A stretch of DNA of 31,774 nucleotides from Flavobacterium psychrophilum (GTDB taxonomy: Bacteria; Bacteroidota; Bacteroidia; Flavobacteriales; Flavobacteriaceae): contig CAMBHH010000011.1 in NCBI GenBank assembly GCA_945866505.1, positions 1 through 31,774 on the forward strand, given 5' to 3'. Positions 7,669-16,290 of the stretch are shown piece after piece (within the stretch, counting starts at the first letter, position 1; each line of letters begins with the position of its first letter). The notes beneath the pieces are model-generated. The model was given only the letters and a program-made list of their open reading frames with translations. It was not told the origin of the DNA and ran no database searches. A program made the translations under genes and the position numbers.

Positions 7669-8260
7669 TAAATCGTTCAATTGTTGTGTTGTTTTCGGCA
7701 TTAATATTTTTAGCTATAACTACTTTTACTAGTGTATTACAAATTATTTGAAAATCTAAACGAAATGATTGGTGCTCTACATACCAGACATCATGTTTAA
7801 ACTTAGTTTCCCAGTCAATTGCATTTCTACCATTTATTTGTGACCAACCTGTTATCCCTGGTTTTACCTCATGCCTCTTTTTTTGAAAATCAGTATATAT
7901 GTCTAAATATTCCGGCAAAAGCGGTCTTGGTCCTACAATACTCATTTCTCCTTTTAGTACATTTACCAATTGCGGGAGCTCATCTATCGAGGTTTTACGA
8001 ATCCATTTTCCTATAGTGGTTAATCTTTCGGCATCTGGCAATAAATTTCCTTCCTTATCTTTTTTGTTGTTCATCGTTTTGAACTTTATTATTGTAAAAA
8101 TTTGACCACCAATTCCTGGACGTTTTTGCAGAAAAAAAATGTTCCCATTATTGAAAACAAACAAAAAAAATACTACTAAACCTAGTATTGGACTCGCTAC
8201 TATAATACCCACTAAAGCAAAAATAAAATCCAAAAAAGGTTTGATCCACTTCTTATACAT
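7658..8260 (-). CDS. pglC: Initiating sugar-1-phosphate transferase (PglC-like, monotopic PGT)
   Basis: A 200-residue small monotopic phosphoglycosyl transferase (bacterial sugar transferase family). It has one N-terminal re-entrant hydrophobic segment (FLDFIFALVGIIVASPILGL) and lacks the multi-helix N-terminus of WbaP/WcaJ types. The catalytic core shows KRPGIGG, FKTM, the Asp93-Glu94 dyad in TSIDELPQ, GEMSIVGPRP, and KPGITGWSQINGRN. The dyad is at the same residue numbers I recall for Campylobacter PglC. It would transfer diNAcBac-1-phosphate (or a related sugar phosphate) to undecaprenyl phosphate on the cytoplasmic face, which starts the repeat unit. It overlaps the upstream glycosyltransferase by 8 bp and pglD by 11 bp, suggesting translational coupling. 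Confidence 0.9.
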   Translation of the reverse strand: MYKKWIKPFLDFIFALVGIIVASPILGLVVFFLFVFNNGNIFFLQKRPGIGGQIFTIIKFKTMNNKKDKEGNLLPDAERLTTIGKWIRKTSIDELPQLVNVLKGEMSIVGPRPLLPEYLDIYTDFQKKRHEVKPGITGWSQINGRNAIDWETKFKHDVWYVEHQSFRLDFQIICNTLVKVVIAKNINAENNTTIERFNGK

Positions 8261-9443
8261 ATTCCACTTTTGTGTTTGTCAATGCAAACACAGCATGATT
8301 GTATTCTTCTAAAATAGCTTCCCAAATTGCTTTTTGTTCATATCGCGAGGTTATCATTTGTCTCGCATTAGTTTGAAGCGCAGTGAAAAAATCTTTTTGG
8401 TGCACCATTTTTAAAACCGCATTTTCAATTGCTTTGCTATTTTTAACAGGAATAATAATTCCGTTTTTTTCGTCTATAATTATTTCGTTACAACCGTTAA
8501 TATCAGTTACAATTGCGGGCAAACCCATAGCACCAGCTTGCAGAACAACGTTAGGGAATCCCTCTCTGTAACTGGCTAGAACTAAAGCTTTACTAACTGC
8601 TAAATAGGGTTTTATGTCGTTTTGATACCCTGCAAAAAGAATGTTTTTATTGTTGTTTATCTCGTCTTTAGTATGTTTTTCAAGTGGATCTAAATCACTT
8701 TCATACATTCCTACAAGGAGCAATTTTACTTGCAAATTCTGACGGATAATATTCTTAAAAGCGTGCACCAATTCATTGATTCCTTTATCTCCCACCAGAC
8801 GACCAACAAAAACAAAAACAAAATCATCAGCTTGAATTCCTAATGTCGTACTCAAAGTTTGTGTTTGTGATTTTGTCACTTGTTCTGCAGAAAAATGTTT
8901 TGTATCAATGCCGTTGGAACTTCCATTATTGATAACTTTCAGTTTTGTATATTTAGCAAAATTATTAGCCAGAATAAAATCATACAGCCCTTTAGAGTTT
9001 GGATATACCATGGTGGCACAATTATAGGTAACTTTTTCAATAATTTCTAGTACCTTACGTTTTAATCCCTTGCTTTCTATCAGAGGTAATCCAGCAACAG
9101 TATGCAATCTTATGGGAACTCGTGCACATTTTGATGCTATCATCGCTAGTAGTCCAGCTTTCGGCGTGTGTGAATGAACAATTAGTGGCTTTTCTTTTTT
9201 TAGGAACAAAAACAATTTTACTAACGCAATTAGATCCTTTATTGGGGTAATTTTTCTAGACATTTCAATAGGAAAGGTTTTTATACCCTCTTTAATCCCA
9301 ATTTCCTTTAGATATTCATTTTCTGAAGACACAGCAATTACTTCAAAAAAATCATTCATGTACTTCAATTGACCCGATAACAATTTATCAAGAGAAAGAG
9401 GCACTGTTGTTATTCGGATTAATTTATTTTCAATTATTTTCAT
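8253..9443 (-). CDS. GT4 glycosyltransferase, PglA-like position
   Basis: A 396-residue GT-B enzyme. The N-terminal acceptor domain carries VHSHTPKAGLLAMIASK and a hydrophobic or basic patch near residues 120-140 for membrane association. The C-terminal donor domain has FVFVGRLVGDKGINEL and REGFPNVVLQAGAMGLP. The usual EX7E motif ends in Gln rather than the second Glu, as in many PglA-like enzymes. Its overlap with pglC suggests that it adds the second sugar to the lipid-linked first sugar. The donor sugar cannot be read from the sequence. A 216-bp AT-rich gap separates it from the upstream polymerase gene. Confidence 0.85.
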   Translation of the reverse strand: MKIIENKLIRITTVPLSLDKLLSGQLKYMNDFFEVIAVSSENEYLKEIGIKEGIKTFPIEMSRKITPIKDLIALVKLFLFLKKEKPLIVHSHTPKAGLLAMIASKCARVPIRLHTVAGLPLIESKGLKRKVLEIIEKVTYNCATMVYPNSKGLYDFILANNFAKYTKLKVINNGSSNGIDTKHFSAEQVTKSQTQTLSTTLGIQADDFVFVFVGRLVGDKGINELVHAFKNIIRQNLQVKLLLVGMYESDLDPLEKHTKDEINNNKNILFAGYQNDIKPYLAVSKALVLASYREGFPNVVLQAGAMGLPAIVTDINGCNEIIIDEKNGIIIPVKNSKAIENAVLKMVHQKDFFTALQTNARQMITSRYEQKAIWEAILEEYNHAVFALTNTKVEYV

Positions 9444-9563
9444 ACGGATTTATAGCCGAATTTCTCTTTATTAGTTTGAATAAAACTGCAAGAAAAGTAT
9501 TGTTTTACTCTAGTAAAAAGTGTAAATAACTTTTAGCAGCTAAAAATAATCTAAAAATTTGAT

Positions 9564-9587
9564 GTTTTTTAAAATCAATTAAAAAAC
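9564..9587. other. AT-rich inverted repeat, 9-bp stem
   Basis: GTTTTTTAA and TTAAAAAAC flank a six-base loop in the 216-bp gap between the Wzy-like gene (stop at 9660) and the PglA-like gene (start at 9443). The stem has only two G-C pairs-worth of stability at its end and no strong U-tract on the minus strand. It might be a weak attenuator or processing site, or it may be chance. Nothing else in the gap is clear, apart from a smaller inverted repeat at 9503-9518. Confidence 0.25.
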
Positions 9588-9659
9588 TTTACAATAATTT
9601 AAAATTAGAACTGGTTTTGCAGCCATAAATCGCATGCATTATTAAGAAATAAATAAAAA

Positions 9660-10805
9660 TTAAGTTTCCGATTCTTGCGACTCCCAATAAGAGAAATGCC
9701 AAAAAAAATAGATAAGTAATCCAGGTAAAAACATATTTCGCATCCGAATCATAATTCCCACATTCCCTAAAGATTGAGCAAAGGCTATTGTTCCTATTAT
9801 TAAGAAATAAATCATTCCTTGAATTATAAAAGGCGCGCTTCTAAAAGTCTCAAGGGGTTTGTTTTTAAGAACTGTAAACGACAATAATAGGAGTAATAAA
9901 TTTTCAAAAGAGGCTAGAACAGCTGGAATTCCATTAATATCAAAAAAGAATGGACGGTACAAAAAAGTAAATACTTTTAGGGGAAAGGGATACGAAGAAA
10001 TATCTACTGCAGAATCTGAATGTACTGTGCTTAGAAGTCCAGCTTTATTCTGTGAAAACTTGTCAAAACTATCAACTGAGGCTTCTTCTATTTTGACAAA
10101 TTCCATTACTTTTGGCAAGATAAAAATTGCAATACTCGTCATTATTCCGATAAATAAAACCCGCTGGAATAACGAAATATTATTCCCTGAAAAATAAGCT
10201 AAACCAAACCCTAAAAGCATGAACAAAGTCATATGTGGTCGAATAAAATAAGCAAAAAATAATCCAATAATAATCATATGCACTCGTTTGACGGGTTGCA
10301 TTAAACCATAAGTAAAAATGGCAATACAGAAAAACAAAAGAGTGTCCTTGCCCACTGCGCAACTCCAAAAATGTAAATTAGGTAGAAAAAATAACAACGG
10401 AAATAAATAATATCCCTTGAATTCAGGATTATTTGGAATCAACTCAACGGCCATAACATAAAAATAGGTTAAGCCAATAAAACCAATTAAACTGTACATC
10501 ATAGTTCCTGTGAAGTATGATAAATTTAGAACATTAGAAGGATAGTAATTCAATGCCAATATAAAAAAAGTTCCTTGATCTTTTGTCAATGAGTAGATGA
10601 AATCCGCATAAGTCATAAATTTTGCTTGTCTCCAATAGCCCACGGCATCACCTTGAACGAAAAAACAAAAGTAGGTTCCAAACAAAAGATGCACTAAAAA
10701 CAATTTTTTTAGCGCACCCAAATTCTCTTCCGAAAGTTTTTCGTTAAAACTTTGAATGAATAAGTACCCTAAAATAAAAGTTAATGCTAAAACAAGATAA
10801 TCCAT
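9660..10805 (-). CDS. Polytopic membrane protein, probable Wzy-type polymerase
   Basis: A 381-residue protein with about nine to ten membrane helices, beginning MDYLVLALTFILGYLFI. Long non-membrane stretches lie between residues 50 and 90 (VQGDAVGYWRQAKF) and near residues 240-270 (VEFVKIEEASVDSFDKFSQN), the latter resembling the periplasmic loop of polymerases. There is no sequence signature for Wzy, since the family is hypervariable. The call rests on topology, on the position among glycosyltransferases and wzx, and on there being no other candidate for an essential Wzy function. EpsG-type proteins share this look. It starts 3 bp after the acyltransferase gene upstream of it, so the two are co-transcribed. 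Confidence 0.65.
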   Translation of the reverse strand: MDYLVLALTFILGYLFIQSFNEKLSEENLGALKKLFLVHLLFGTYFCFFVQGDAVGYWRQAKFMTYADFIYSLTKDQGTFFILALNYYPSNVLNLSYFTGTMMYSLIGFIGLTYFYVMAVELIPNNPEFKGYYLFPLLFFLPNLHFWSCAVGKDTLLFFCIAIFTYGLMQPVKRVHMIIIGLFFAYFIRPHMTLFMLLGFGLAYFSGNNISLFQRVLFIGIMTSIAIFILPKVMEFVKIEEASVDSFDKFSQNKAGLLSTVHSDSAVDISSYPFPLKVFTFLYRPFFFDINGIPAVLASFENLLLLLLSFTVLKNKPLETFRSAPFIIQGMIYFLIIGTIAFAQSLGNVGIMIRMRNMFLPGLLIYFFWHFSYWESQESET

Positions 10806-10807
10806 AA

Positions 10808-11854
10808 CTATTCAACTAATTTCGATTTTATGATTTCAGTAGCTTTTTTTTCAAATAATAAATAGTACCCATACCCTACAATACAAGAAAAAGTCAATAC
10901 CAATATCAAAGCAGCTATCAAACTTACAATTAAATTTATTTTGGGAAGTAATCGTATCAAAATCATTTGCAAAAAATTGTGAGTTAAATATATAGAATAC
11001 GACGCATTGCCCACCATCATCAGTATAGCAGTAGATTTTATTTTCAAATTACAATTGGAAATGGCAATATATATAAATAAAAATATTCCTAAGGCAAATA
11101 ACATATTTAAATCAAACTTAAAAAAATTAAAATGGTTGACAGTACAATACAAGAAAGTGGAAAAAAATAAAACTAGAGCAAAAATCACCAAAAATAAATT
11201 CAGTTTTATTTTATTAATAATCACTAAGGCAAGCAAAAAACCTAAAATAAATTCGATATTATAGGGTAAAAATAGGATTCTGAAAATTGGAATTTTCAAA
11301 AATTGAAGGGATGAAAGCGGTGAATAGGTAAAGATAATAATGGCCATAAACCATACAAAAACAAACCCATTCCAAACCTTTTTTGAAAAAAAAGAAAGAC
11401 TAAATAAAAGATAAAAACAAAGTTCAAAAGAAAGTGTCCAAGCTACCGATAAAGCTGGATTTCCGTATGGAATTAATGTTAATGAGGTTAGCAAACTAAT
11501 GTCTCTATTGCCATTAGAAAACTCTGGTAAAAGAGTATATACAACCAACATAAAGATGCCGATTGGAAGGTACGGAACATAAATTCGGATTAGTCTATTC
11601 TTGATATAATGGTTAAAGGCATTGGGCTCGTTATACTTATAATAAGCTGAATAGGTTATTATGAATCCAGATAAAACAAAAAAGAAATCGACACCAAATT
11701 TCCCAATTGAAGCCACATAATCAAGAATTGGATAGTCAATTTTATGATAATATTTTAAAGACCCTATGGAATGATGCACCACCACCATCAAGGCAGCAAA
11801 ACCTCTAAATAGTTGCAAAACACCTAGATATTGACTTTTTGAGTTATTATTCAT
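10808..11854 (-). CDS. OafA/YrhL-type membrane acyltransferase
   Basis: A 348-residue acyltransferase-3 family protein with about ten membrane helices. The family motifs sit at the N-terminus: LFRGFAALMVVVHHS, with the essential His, and FGVDFFFVLSGFI with the following membrane helix. There is no C-terminal SGNH domain, so this is the short form. Such enzymes move an acyl group, usually acetyl, from the cytoplasm to hydroxyls of polysaccharides at the periplasmic face. The likely role is O-acylation of this polymer, separate from the MBOAT system at 24262. It overlaps the upstream glycosyltransferase gene by 8 bp and is 2 bp from the Wzy-like gene. Confidence 0.88.
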   Translation of the reverse strand: MNNNSKSQYLGVLQLFRGFAALMVVVHHSIGSLKYYHKIDYPILDYVASIGKFGVDFFFVLSGFIITYSAYYKYNEPNAFNHYIKNRLIRIYVPYLPIGIFMLVVYTLLPEFSNGNRDISLLTSLTLIPYGNPALSVAWTLSFELCFYLLFSLSFFSKKVWNGFVFVWFMAIIIFTYSPLSSLQFLKIPIFRILFLPYNIEFILGFLLALVIINKIKLNLFLVIFALVLFFSTFLYCTVNHFNFFKFDLNMLFALGIFLFIYIAISNCNLKIKSTAILMMVGNASYSIYLTHNFLQMILIRLLPKINLIVSLIAALILVLTFSCIVGYGYYLLFEKKATEIIKSKLVE

Positions 11855-12902
11855 CAGATAAAACAGAAATTAGTGTCGTACAATTCTTTTCAAGACTAAA
11901 CTTGGATTCGACTTTTTTTCTCCCCATTTTCCCTAACTGTTCTCTTAGTGTCTTATCTTCAATTAATAGGCTTAATTTATCCAACCATTCCGCTTCCTGG
12001 TGCACCAAAAATCCGTTTACGCCGTCGTCAACAACTTCCTTGTTCATGCCAACGGCCGAGGCAACTACAGGAATACCGCAGCCCATATATTGAATTAACT
12101 TGTAGGCACATTTCCCTCTTTCCCAAGGAGTGTCTTCTAATGACATAATACCAATGTCGAACTTCGAAATCAAATCAACTTCGGTTTCTTCTGTCCATTC
12201 AATATACTTTATATTCTCGATTAAATCAAACTTTTCATTTGCCCCAACGACATGTAATTCAATATCATGTTTTTTAAATAATTCATAAAAAACAGATGTT
12301 ATTTTTTTAATACATCTGAAGGAAGATGGAGAGCCAATCCAGCCAATGATAACCTTATTATTGTTGTAATCTTTTTTGACTTTATATCGATGTATATCAA
12401 TTACAGTTGGCTGAATTATTATTTTTTTTGCGCTGGCATCCTTTGCTCTTTGTGCTAAATAACTATTTCCAGCGAGAACGCAACCACTATACTTCATCAC
12501 ATTGTTGATTTTATTTTTCATTAAAAATAAAATCAACTTATTATTGTTTAAATCATAATTATGAAAAATCGCGTCGTCATAATCTACCATATATTTTACG
12601 TTTAAATAGAACAATATTTTTTCAAACCAACTGAAAAAATAAGGAAAAAGTTCTTTTTCTATAATTACTTTTTCATAATTAAAAATGGTAAAAAACACAA
12701 AAAATCTCCTCAGATAGGATTTTAAAATACTTATAGCAGAAATCCGATTTCCAGAATACAAATCCTTCAAATAGTTTTCGTCAAAAAAAGGACGTACAGT
12801 TACAGCTAATCTTTCTTTTTCCAATAGAGGAAAAAATTGATAACTTCTCAATCGACTACTGGCGCCGTTTCTACTGTATTTTGTTAAATAAAGAACTTTC
12901 AT
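11847..12902 (-). CDS. GT4-like glycosyltransferase
   Basis: A 351-residue GT-B fold protein. The N-terminus LYLTKYSRNGASSRLRSYQF is a glycine- and serine-rich acceptor loop. The donor domain shows VIIGWIGSPSSFRCIKKI, ERGKCAYKLIQYMGCGIPVV and VGMNKEVVDDGVNGFLV. The EX7E motif is reduced (E-R-G-K-C-A-Y-K-L-I), as in some GT4 subfamilies. Substrates are not predictable. It overlaps the upstream glycosyltransferase gene by 4 bp (ATGA) and the downstream acyltransferase by 8 bp, so it is in the middle of a coupled run. Confidence 0.82.
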   Translation of the reverse strand: MKVLYLTKYSRNGASSRLRSYQFFPLLEKERLAVTVRPFFDENYLKDLYSGNRISAISILKSYLRRFFVFFTIFNYEKVIIEKELFPYFFSWFEKILFYLNVKYMVDYDDAIFHNYDLNNNKLILFLMKNKINNVMKYSGCVLAGNSYLAQRAKDASAKKIIIQPTVIDIHRYKVKKDYNNNKVIIGWIGSPSSFRCIKKITSVFYELFKKHDIELHVVGANEKFDLIENIKYIEWTEETEVDLISKFDIGIMSLEDTPWERGKCAYKLIQYMGCGIPVVASAVGMNKEVVDDGVNGFLVHQEAEWLDKLSLLIEDKTLREQLGKMGRKKVESKFSLEKNCTTLISVLSDE

Positions 12903-14092
12903 TTTAATCTATCTAAAGCTTTGATGTAACTATTGGCGCTGTTTTCAATCGAAAAATATTCAATTCCGTAATTTCTGATTGCTTCTTTATCAACTTCTTT
13001 TATACCTTCAAAAAAAGTCACGGCACGTTCTATACTTTCAGAGGAATTGTTGTCAAACAGAAAGCAATTGGGAATCTTTTTCAATATTTCTTCGGTATCT
13101 CCAATTCCAGCGGAAGCTATTGTTGGCAATCCCATCAACAAATATTCCCCTAATTTAATTGGAGCTACTCCCAGCATACTAAATTTTGGTTGCCTAACAG
13201 CAAAGGCAATATCTGCTCCTGAAAGATATTTGGGAACTTCTTCAAAAGGAAGTTTTTTGATTATTATATTTTGCTTAATTGGATCTAAAATTCTCTTTAA
13301 GGCAAATTCAATATTTGATGTTAGTATTAAAAATTTTGAATTATGATGATTCTGCTGATACCTAATAAAAATTGCCATCATTTCGTCCCAGCAGTATTGT
13401 GGGCCCAATGAACCACAATAAACAAAAACTTTAGTGTCGTTTTGAATATTTAGTTCTGCCCTAATTTGTTCTCTCACTAAATCATTGGGTTTAAAAAACT
13501 CAGGATCTCTTCCGTTGAGAACAACAGAAAACTTTTCAGGGTTTGAATTAGGAATGGTCTTTTTATGGATTGAAATTGCTTTCTTTGAACGAGTAATTAT
13601 AGCATCTGCATCAAGTAACATTTTGCTTTCTTCTTTTTTAAGAAACTTATATTGTTTGCTAGATTTTATTAATCCTGAAAAATCAACACGTTCTTCAAGA
13701 GGTAACCCATCAGCATCGAATACTATTTTAAAAGTTCTTTTATTTAATCGATTTACCATAATTGCGGGCATTGTGCTTCTAGGCATAACAACATTAATTT
13801 GGTTTTTAGAGATGTACTTCCTTAAAAATTTAATCCCTTTATAAAGAGTAATTACACTTCCTATTGTTGCAATTGGTTTTCGATAAATATTTTTTCCTGT
13901 ATATTTTATATTTAATGCTTTGGCCTTCTTTTCAACAATCTCATTTCTTTCCTTCGTTCCCCAGGTAAACTGAATCACGTGAATTTCGAAATACCCTATA
14001 TCTTGAATTTTACTCAAAATAGGCATAAATAATCCTTCCATATAACTGGTTTTCGGGCCATCCCAAGTGATAAAAAGAATTTTTGTTTTCAT
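12899..14092 (-). CDS. GT4-like glycosyltransferase
   Basis: A 397-residue GT-B fold glycosyltransferase. Its N-terminus ILFITWDGPKTSYMEGLFMP is followed by an acceptor domain and, after residue 200, a donor domain (VFVYCGSLGPQYCWDEMMAI, APIKLGEYLLMGLPTIAS, IGDTEEIL). KLGEYLLMGLP replaces the classical EX7E region, as in some GT4 lineages. The substrate is unknown. Its first 19 codons have a decayed near-copy at 16225-16290, so this gene or a close relative once stood directly after the GT4 gene at 16290. A 62-bp gap separates it from the deacetylase gene upstream. Confidence 0.82.
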   Translation of the reverse strand: MKTKILFITWDGPKTSYMEGLFMPILSKIQDIGYFEIHVIQFTWGTKERNEIVEKKAKALNIKYTGKNIYRKPIATIGSVITLYKGIKFLRKYISKNQINVVMPRSTMPAIMVNRLNKRTFKIVFDADGLPLEERVDFSGLIKSSKQYKFLKKEESKMLLDADAIITRSKKAISIHKKTIPNSNPEKFSVVLNGRDPEFFKPNDLVREQIRAELNIQNDTKVFVYCGSLGPQYCWDEMMAIFIRYQQNHHNSKFLILTSNIEFALKRILDPIKQNIIIKKLPFEEVPKYLSGADIAFAVRQPKFSMLGVAPIKLGEYLLMGLPTIASAGIGDTEEILKKIPNCFLFDNNSSESIERAVTFFEGIKEVDKEAIRNYGIEYFSIENSANSYIKALDRLK

Positions 14093-14154
14093 GTTTTTAA
14101 ATGCTTTCTAGTTGCAATTTTACCTTAAATGTTACTTATCAGTAAGTGGAATAC

Positions 14155-15108
14155 CTACAAAGTGTTTTTCATGCATTTTGAAGTCATTCCAAATTTTTCT
14201 TTTAAATCATTAAAATACTCTAAAATTTCATTTAATTCATTAATCGAATTTTCTAAATTGTTTGAAAAGTTATGTGGATGCCACCATAAATGATAAACTT
14301 CATTATTTCGGGCAGCCTTAAGCATTTCATTTTTGATACGTGCTATTCTCAATCTATCTAAAATTCTAAATCCACTTGGTGGCTTAAAAAAGCGACTTGC
14401 AGGTAAATATGAAATTCCGTTATTATCGTTGATAATCGATTTTTTAGAATAGGATGTTTTGCTTATGGGAAAATAGCAATCTAAAGTTCTAGCAATTTTC
14501 TTGCTTAAACTCTTCTTCGAAACATTATTCCAAAACCAACTATTAGGATTTGTTCTCAAAAAAACAATTCCATTTTGGCTACAAATAGCACTATATTTTT
14601 CATTAAATTGATTTCTAGGAAAAACAATTGACTGTATTTTTATATTATTTTTATCTGAGATTTCAACTATTTTCTTCAAATCAAAATTAAAACTTTCTTC
14701 ATTCTGTCCAGATTCTAAACAATAATAATGAGCATAAGTATGTGTTCCTATTTCTTGTGATTTATTTTTTTTTATCAACTCAATTAAATCTGGTGCAAAA
14801 TAACAATGTGGAAATTTATCTAAATTTGTAGTATTATCCCCAAAAGTATAAGCGGATAATTTTTTGTTATCAAAACTCGGTGTTTTTAATGGTTTGTTGA
14901 GTTGCCATTCACTTCTGTTTTTGTTATAAAGCATCCCTACAATTGCCCAGGTAACTTCAATTTCATGTTTTTCAAATAAGTTGAGCATCATAGGTATCGC
15001 TCTTCTTGTTTCTTCCATAGCCTTGACTTTATTTTCAATAGGAGTATGGTCAAACATTCCCCAATGAAGTTCAAAATCTAAAGAAATAGTAAAAATGCCT
15101 TTTTCCAT
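14155..15108 (-). CDS. NodB-type polysaccharide deacetylase
   Basis: A 317-residue carbohydrate esterase 4-like protein. The metal site is readable: Asp11 with Glu13 in FTISLDFELHWG, His123 and His127 in GTHTYAHYY, the arginine segment VFPRNQFNEKY, and a C-terminal HLWWHPHNF. A Glu stands where most members have the second Asp, as is common in the polysaccharide-cluster subfamily. No signal peptide is visible, so it probably acts in the cytoplasm on a lipid-linked sugar or precursor, removing an N-acetyl group. It is followed upstream by the GNAT gene with a 13-bp gap; the two form a pair that could deacetylate and re-acylate an amino sugar. Base composition is more AT-rich than in the neighbouring glycosyltransferases. 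Confidence 0.85.
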   Translation of the reverse strand: MEKGIFTISLDFELHWGMFDHTPIENKVKAMEETRRAIPMMLNLFEKHEIEVTWAIVGMLYNKNRSEWQLNKPLKTPSFDNKKLSAYTFGDNTTNLDKFPHCYFAPDLIELIKKNKSQEIGTHTYAHYYCLESGQNEESFNFDLKKIVEISDKNNIKIQSIVFPRNQFNEKYSAICSQNGIVFLRTNPNSWFWNNVSKKSLSKKIARTLDCYFPISKTSYSKKSIINDNNGISYLPASRFFKPPSGFRILDRLRIARIKNEMLKAARNNEVYHLWWHPHNFSNNLENSINELNEILEYFNDLKEKFGMTSKCMKNTL

Positions 15109-15121
15109 TTTTTAAATATAT

Positions 15122-16153
15122 TTAAACAGTATCAGAATCCGAATAACTTATGTACCAGTTTTTTCGGTTTTGGATAGTTTCTTTGAATTTTTCATTGAAC
15201 ACTCTGTATGCAAAATGCAATTCTATTGGTCTAATCTTCTCAGGCAAGGTAATAAACCATTTTTTAGAAAAGGTTTTATAATTTGGAGAATGATCTAAAC
15301 ACCATGCTAAAATACAATCTGCATTTTCACTTTTTATCTTTGTAGTTGCAAAATCGAGTAATTGTTTGGCAACTTTTTTATTCTCTAGCGAATAAATTAG
15401 TTCCATTATATAACCAATTTTCCCGTTGTGTTTTTCTTTAGTTACAAAAACAATAAAGCCTGCAAGTTTATCATTTTGATAAGCGTTCGCTATTATATAA
15501 TTTTGATTTGGTTTATCAATATAACGCCAATCCAGATATTGCTTATCTCTATTTACAGCGACTTTAATGTTTTTTGAAAATTCATGCCATAATTGAGTAA
15601 CATTGTCGTCAAAAAAATCAACAATTTCAATTTTAATGCTTTTGTCTTTTTTATAGTTTTTGAATGATAAGGGTAAATTTGGTAGGTTTTTTAGGATGCT
15701 GATTTTATTCGTAAAATACTTTGTCTTCAAAGGTTTTATTATAAACGGAAGTGGATCAATTTTATGCCAATTTAAGTATTTAATAAACCCATGAATAGAT
15801 TTGCCGTTTGGAAAAGCATACATTAATGCAATATTATCTTTATAAGCCTCAGGATATAGGTTTTTTGCTAATTCTGTAAACAAACCCTTGCCTCTATAAT
15901 TAACGTCTGTTATTATATCCATTGTTTGAGATGCAGCATATATTTGATTTTCAATTTTAAACTTAATGCCGAATGAAGCATAAATTGCAGCAGGTTTATT
16001 TAAAGTTTCATCAAAAGCAATATTTACATAATATTTTTCATTATTCTTAAAAAATTGCCATTCAATGTTTTCTTTTATCTTAAAAGAGCCATTATTGTCA
16101 AAGCATTCTTTGTATAAATGTACTGTTTCTGGGGACAGGTTTAAAATTTTCAT
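15122..16153 (-). CDS. GNAT-family N-acyltransferase
   Basis: A 343-residue protein. The acetyl-CoA site is the stretch ITDVNYRGKGLFTELAKNLY, with Arg87-Gly-Lys-Gly90 as the R/Q-x-x-G-x-G/A motif. The length suggests two GNAT-like halves, the second around residues 195-310 (LDWRYIDKPNQNYIIANAYQ, KLAGFIVFV). Proteins of this length and layout occur in flavobacterial polysaccharide loci next to polysaccharide deacetylases. It is soluble. The likely role is acyl transfer to an amino group of a sugar; the acyl group is unknown. The DNA is clearly AT-rich compared with genes to its right, and a decayed glycosyltransferase 5' end lies just upstream. Confidence 0.72.
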   Translation of the reverse strand: MKILNLSPETVHLYKECFDNNGSFKIKENIEWQFFKNNEKYYVNIAFDETLNKPAAIYASFGIKFKIENQIYAASQTMDIITDVNYRGKGLFTELAKNLYPEAYKDNIALMYAFPNGKSIHGFIKYLNWHKIDPLPFIIKPLKTKYFTNKISILKNLPNLPLSFKNYKKDKSIKIEIVDFFDDNVTQLWHEFSKNIKVAVNRDKQYLDWRYIDKPNQNYIIANAYQNDKLAGFIVFVTKEKHNGKIGYIMELIYSLENKKVAKQLLDFATTKIKSENADCILAWCLDHSPNYKTFSKKWFITLPEKIRPIELHFAYRVFNEKFKETIQNRKNWYISYSDSDTV

Positions 16154-16224
16154 ATAATTTATTTACTTTTCAACAATAGCAATGATCGCTATTAATTATT
16201 ATCATCTTTAATTTTCTTTCTAGA

Positions 16225-16290
16225 TCAACAAAAACTCTCAATATAACTGGTTTGAGGACCATCTCAAGTGATAAAAAGATTTTTTTGCAT
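16225..16290 (-). pseudogene. Vestigial 5' end of a glycosyltransferase gene
   Basis: Read on the minus strand from the ATG at 16290, the product would be MQKNLFIT, stop, DGPQTSYIES. This is a clear relative of the first residues of the GT at 12899-14092 (MKTKILFIT, W, DGPKTSY). The Trp codon TGG has become TGA. DNA identity over about 45 bases is high (only about seven differences), then vanishes. The ATG overlaps the stop codon of the upstream GT4 gene as TAATG, the same junction that links the two GT4 genes upstream. It is a remnant of a former operon member. Confidence 0.75.

Noticed and set aside
9503..9518. Inverted repeat TTTTAC/GTAAAA as a promoter or terminator element
   Set aside because: The stem has only six pairs, mostly A-T, with no U-tract; expected by chance in such AT-rich DNA.
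9859..10197. A 112-codon open frame on the plus strand inside the Wzy-like gene
   Set aside because: It lies fully antisense to a well-supported membrane protein gene, and its product shows no recognisable motif or leader.
13485..13844. A 119-codon plus-strand open frame
   Set aside because: Antisense to the GT gene at 12899-14092; its hydrophobic stretches mirror the codon pattern of the real gene.
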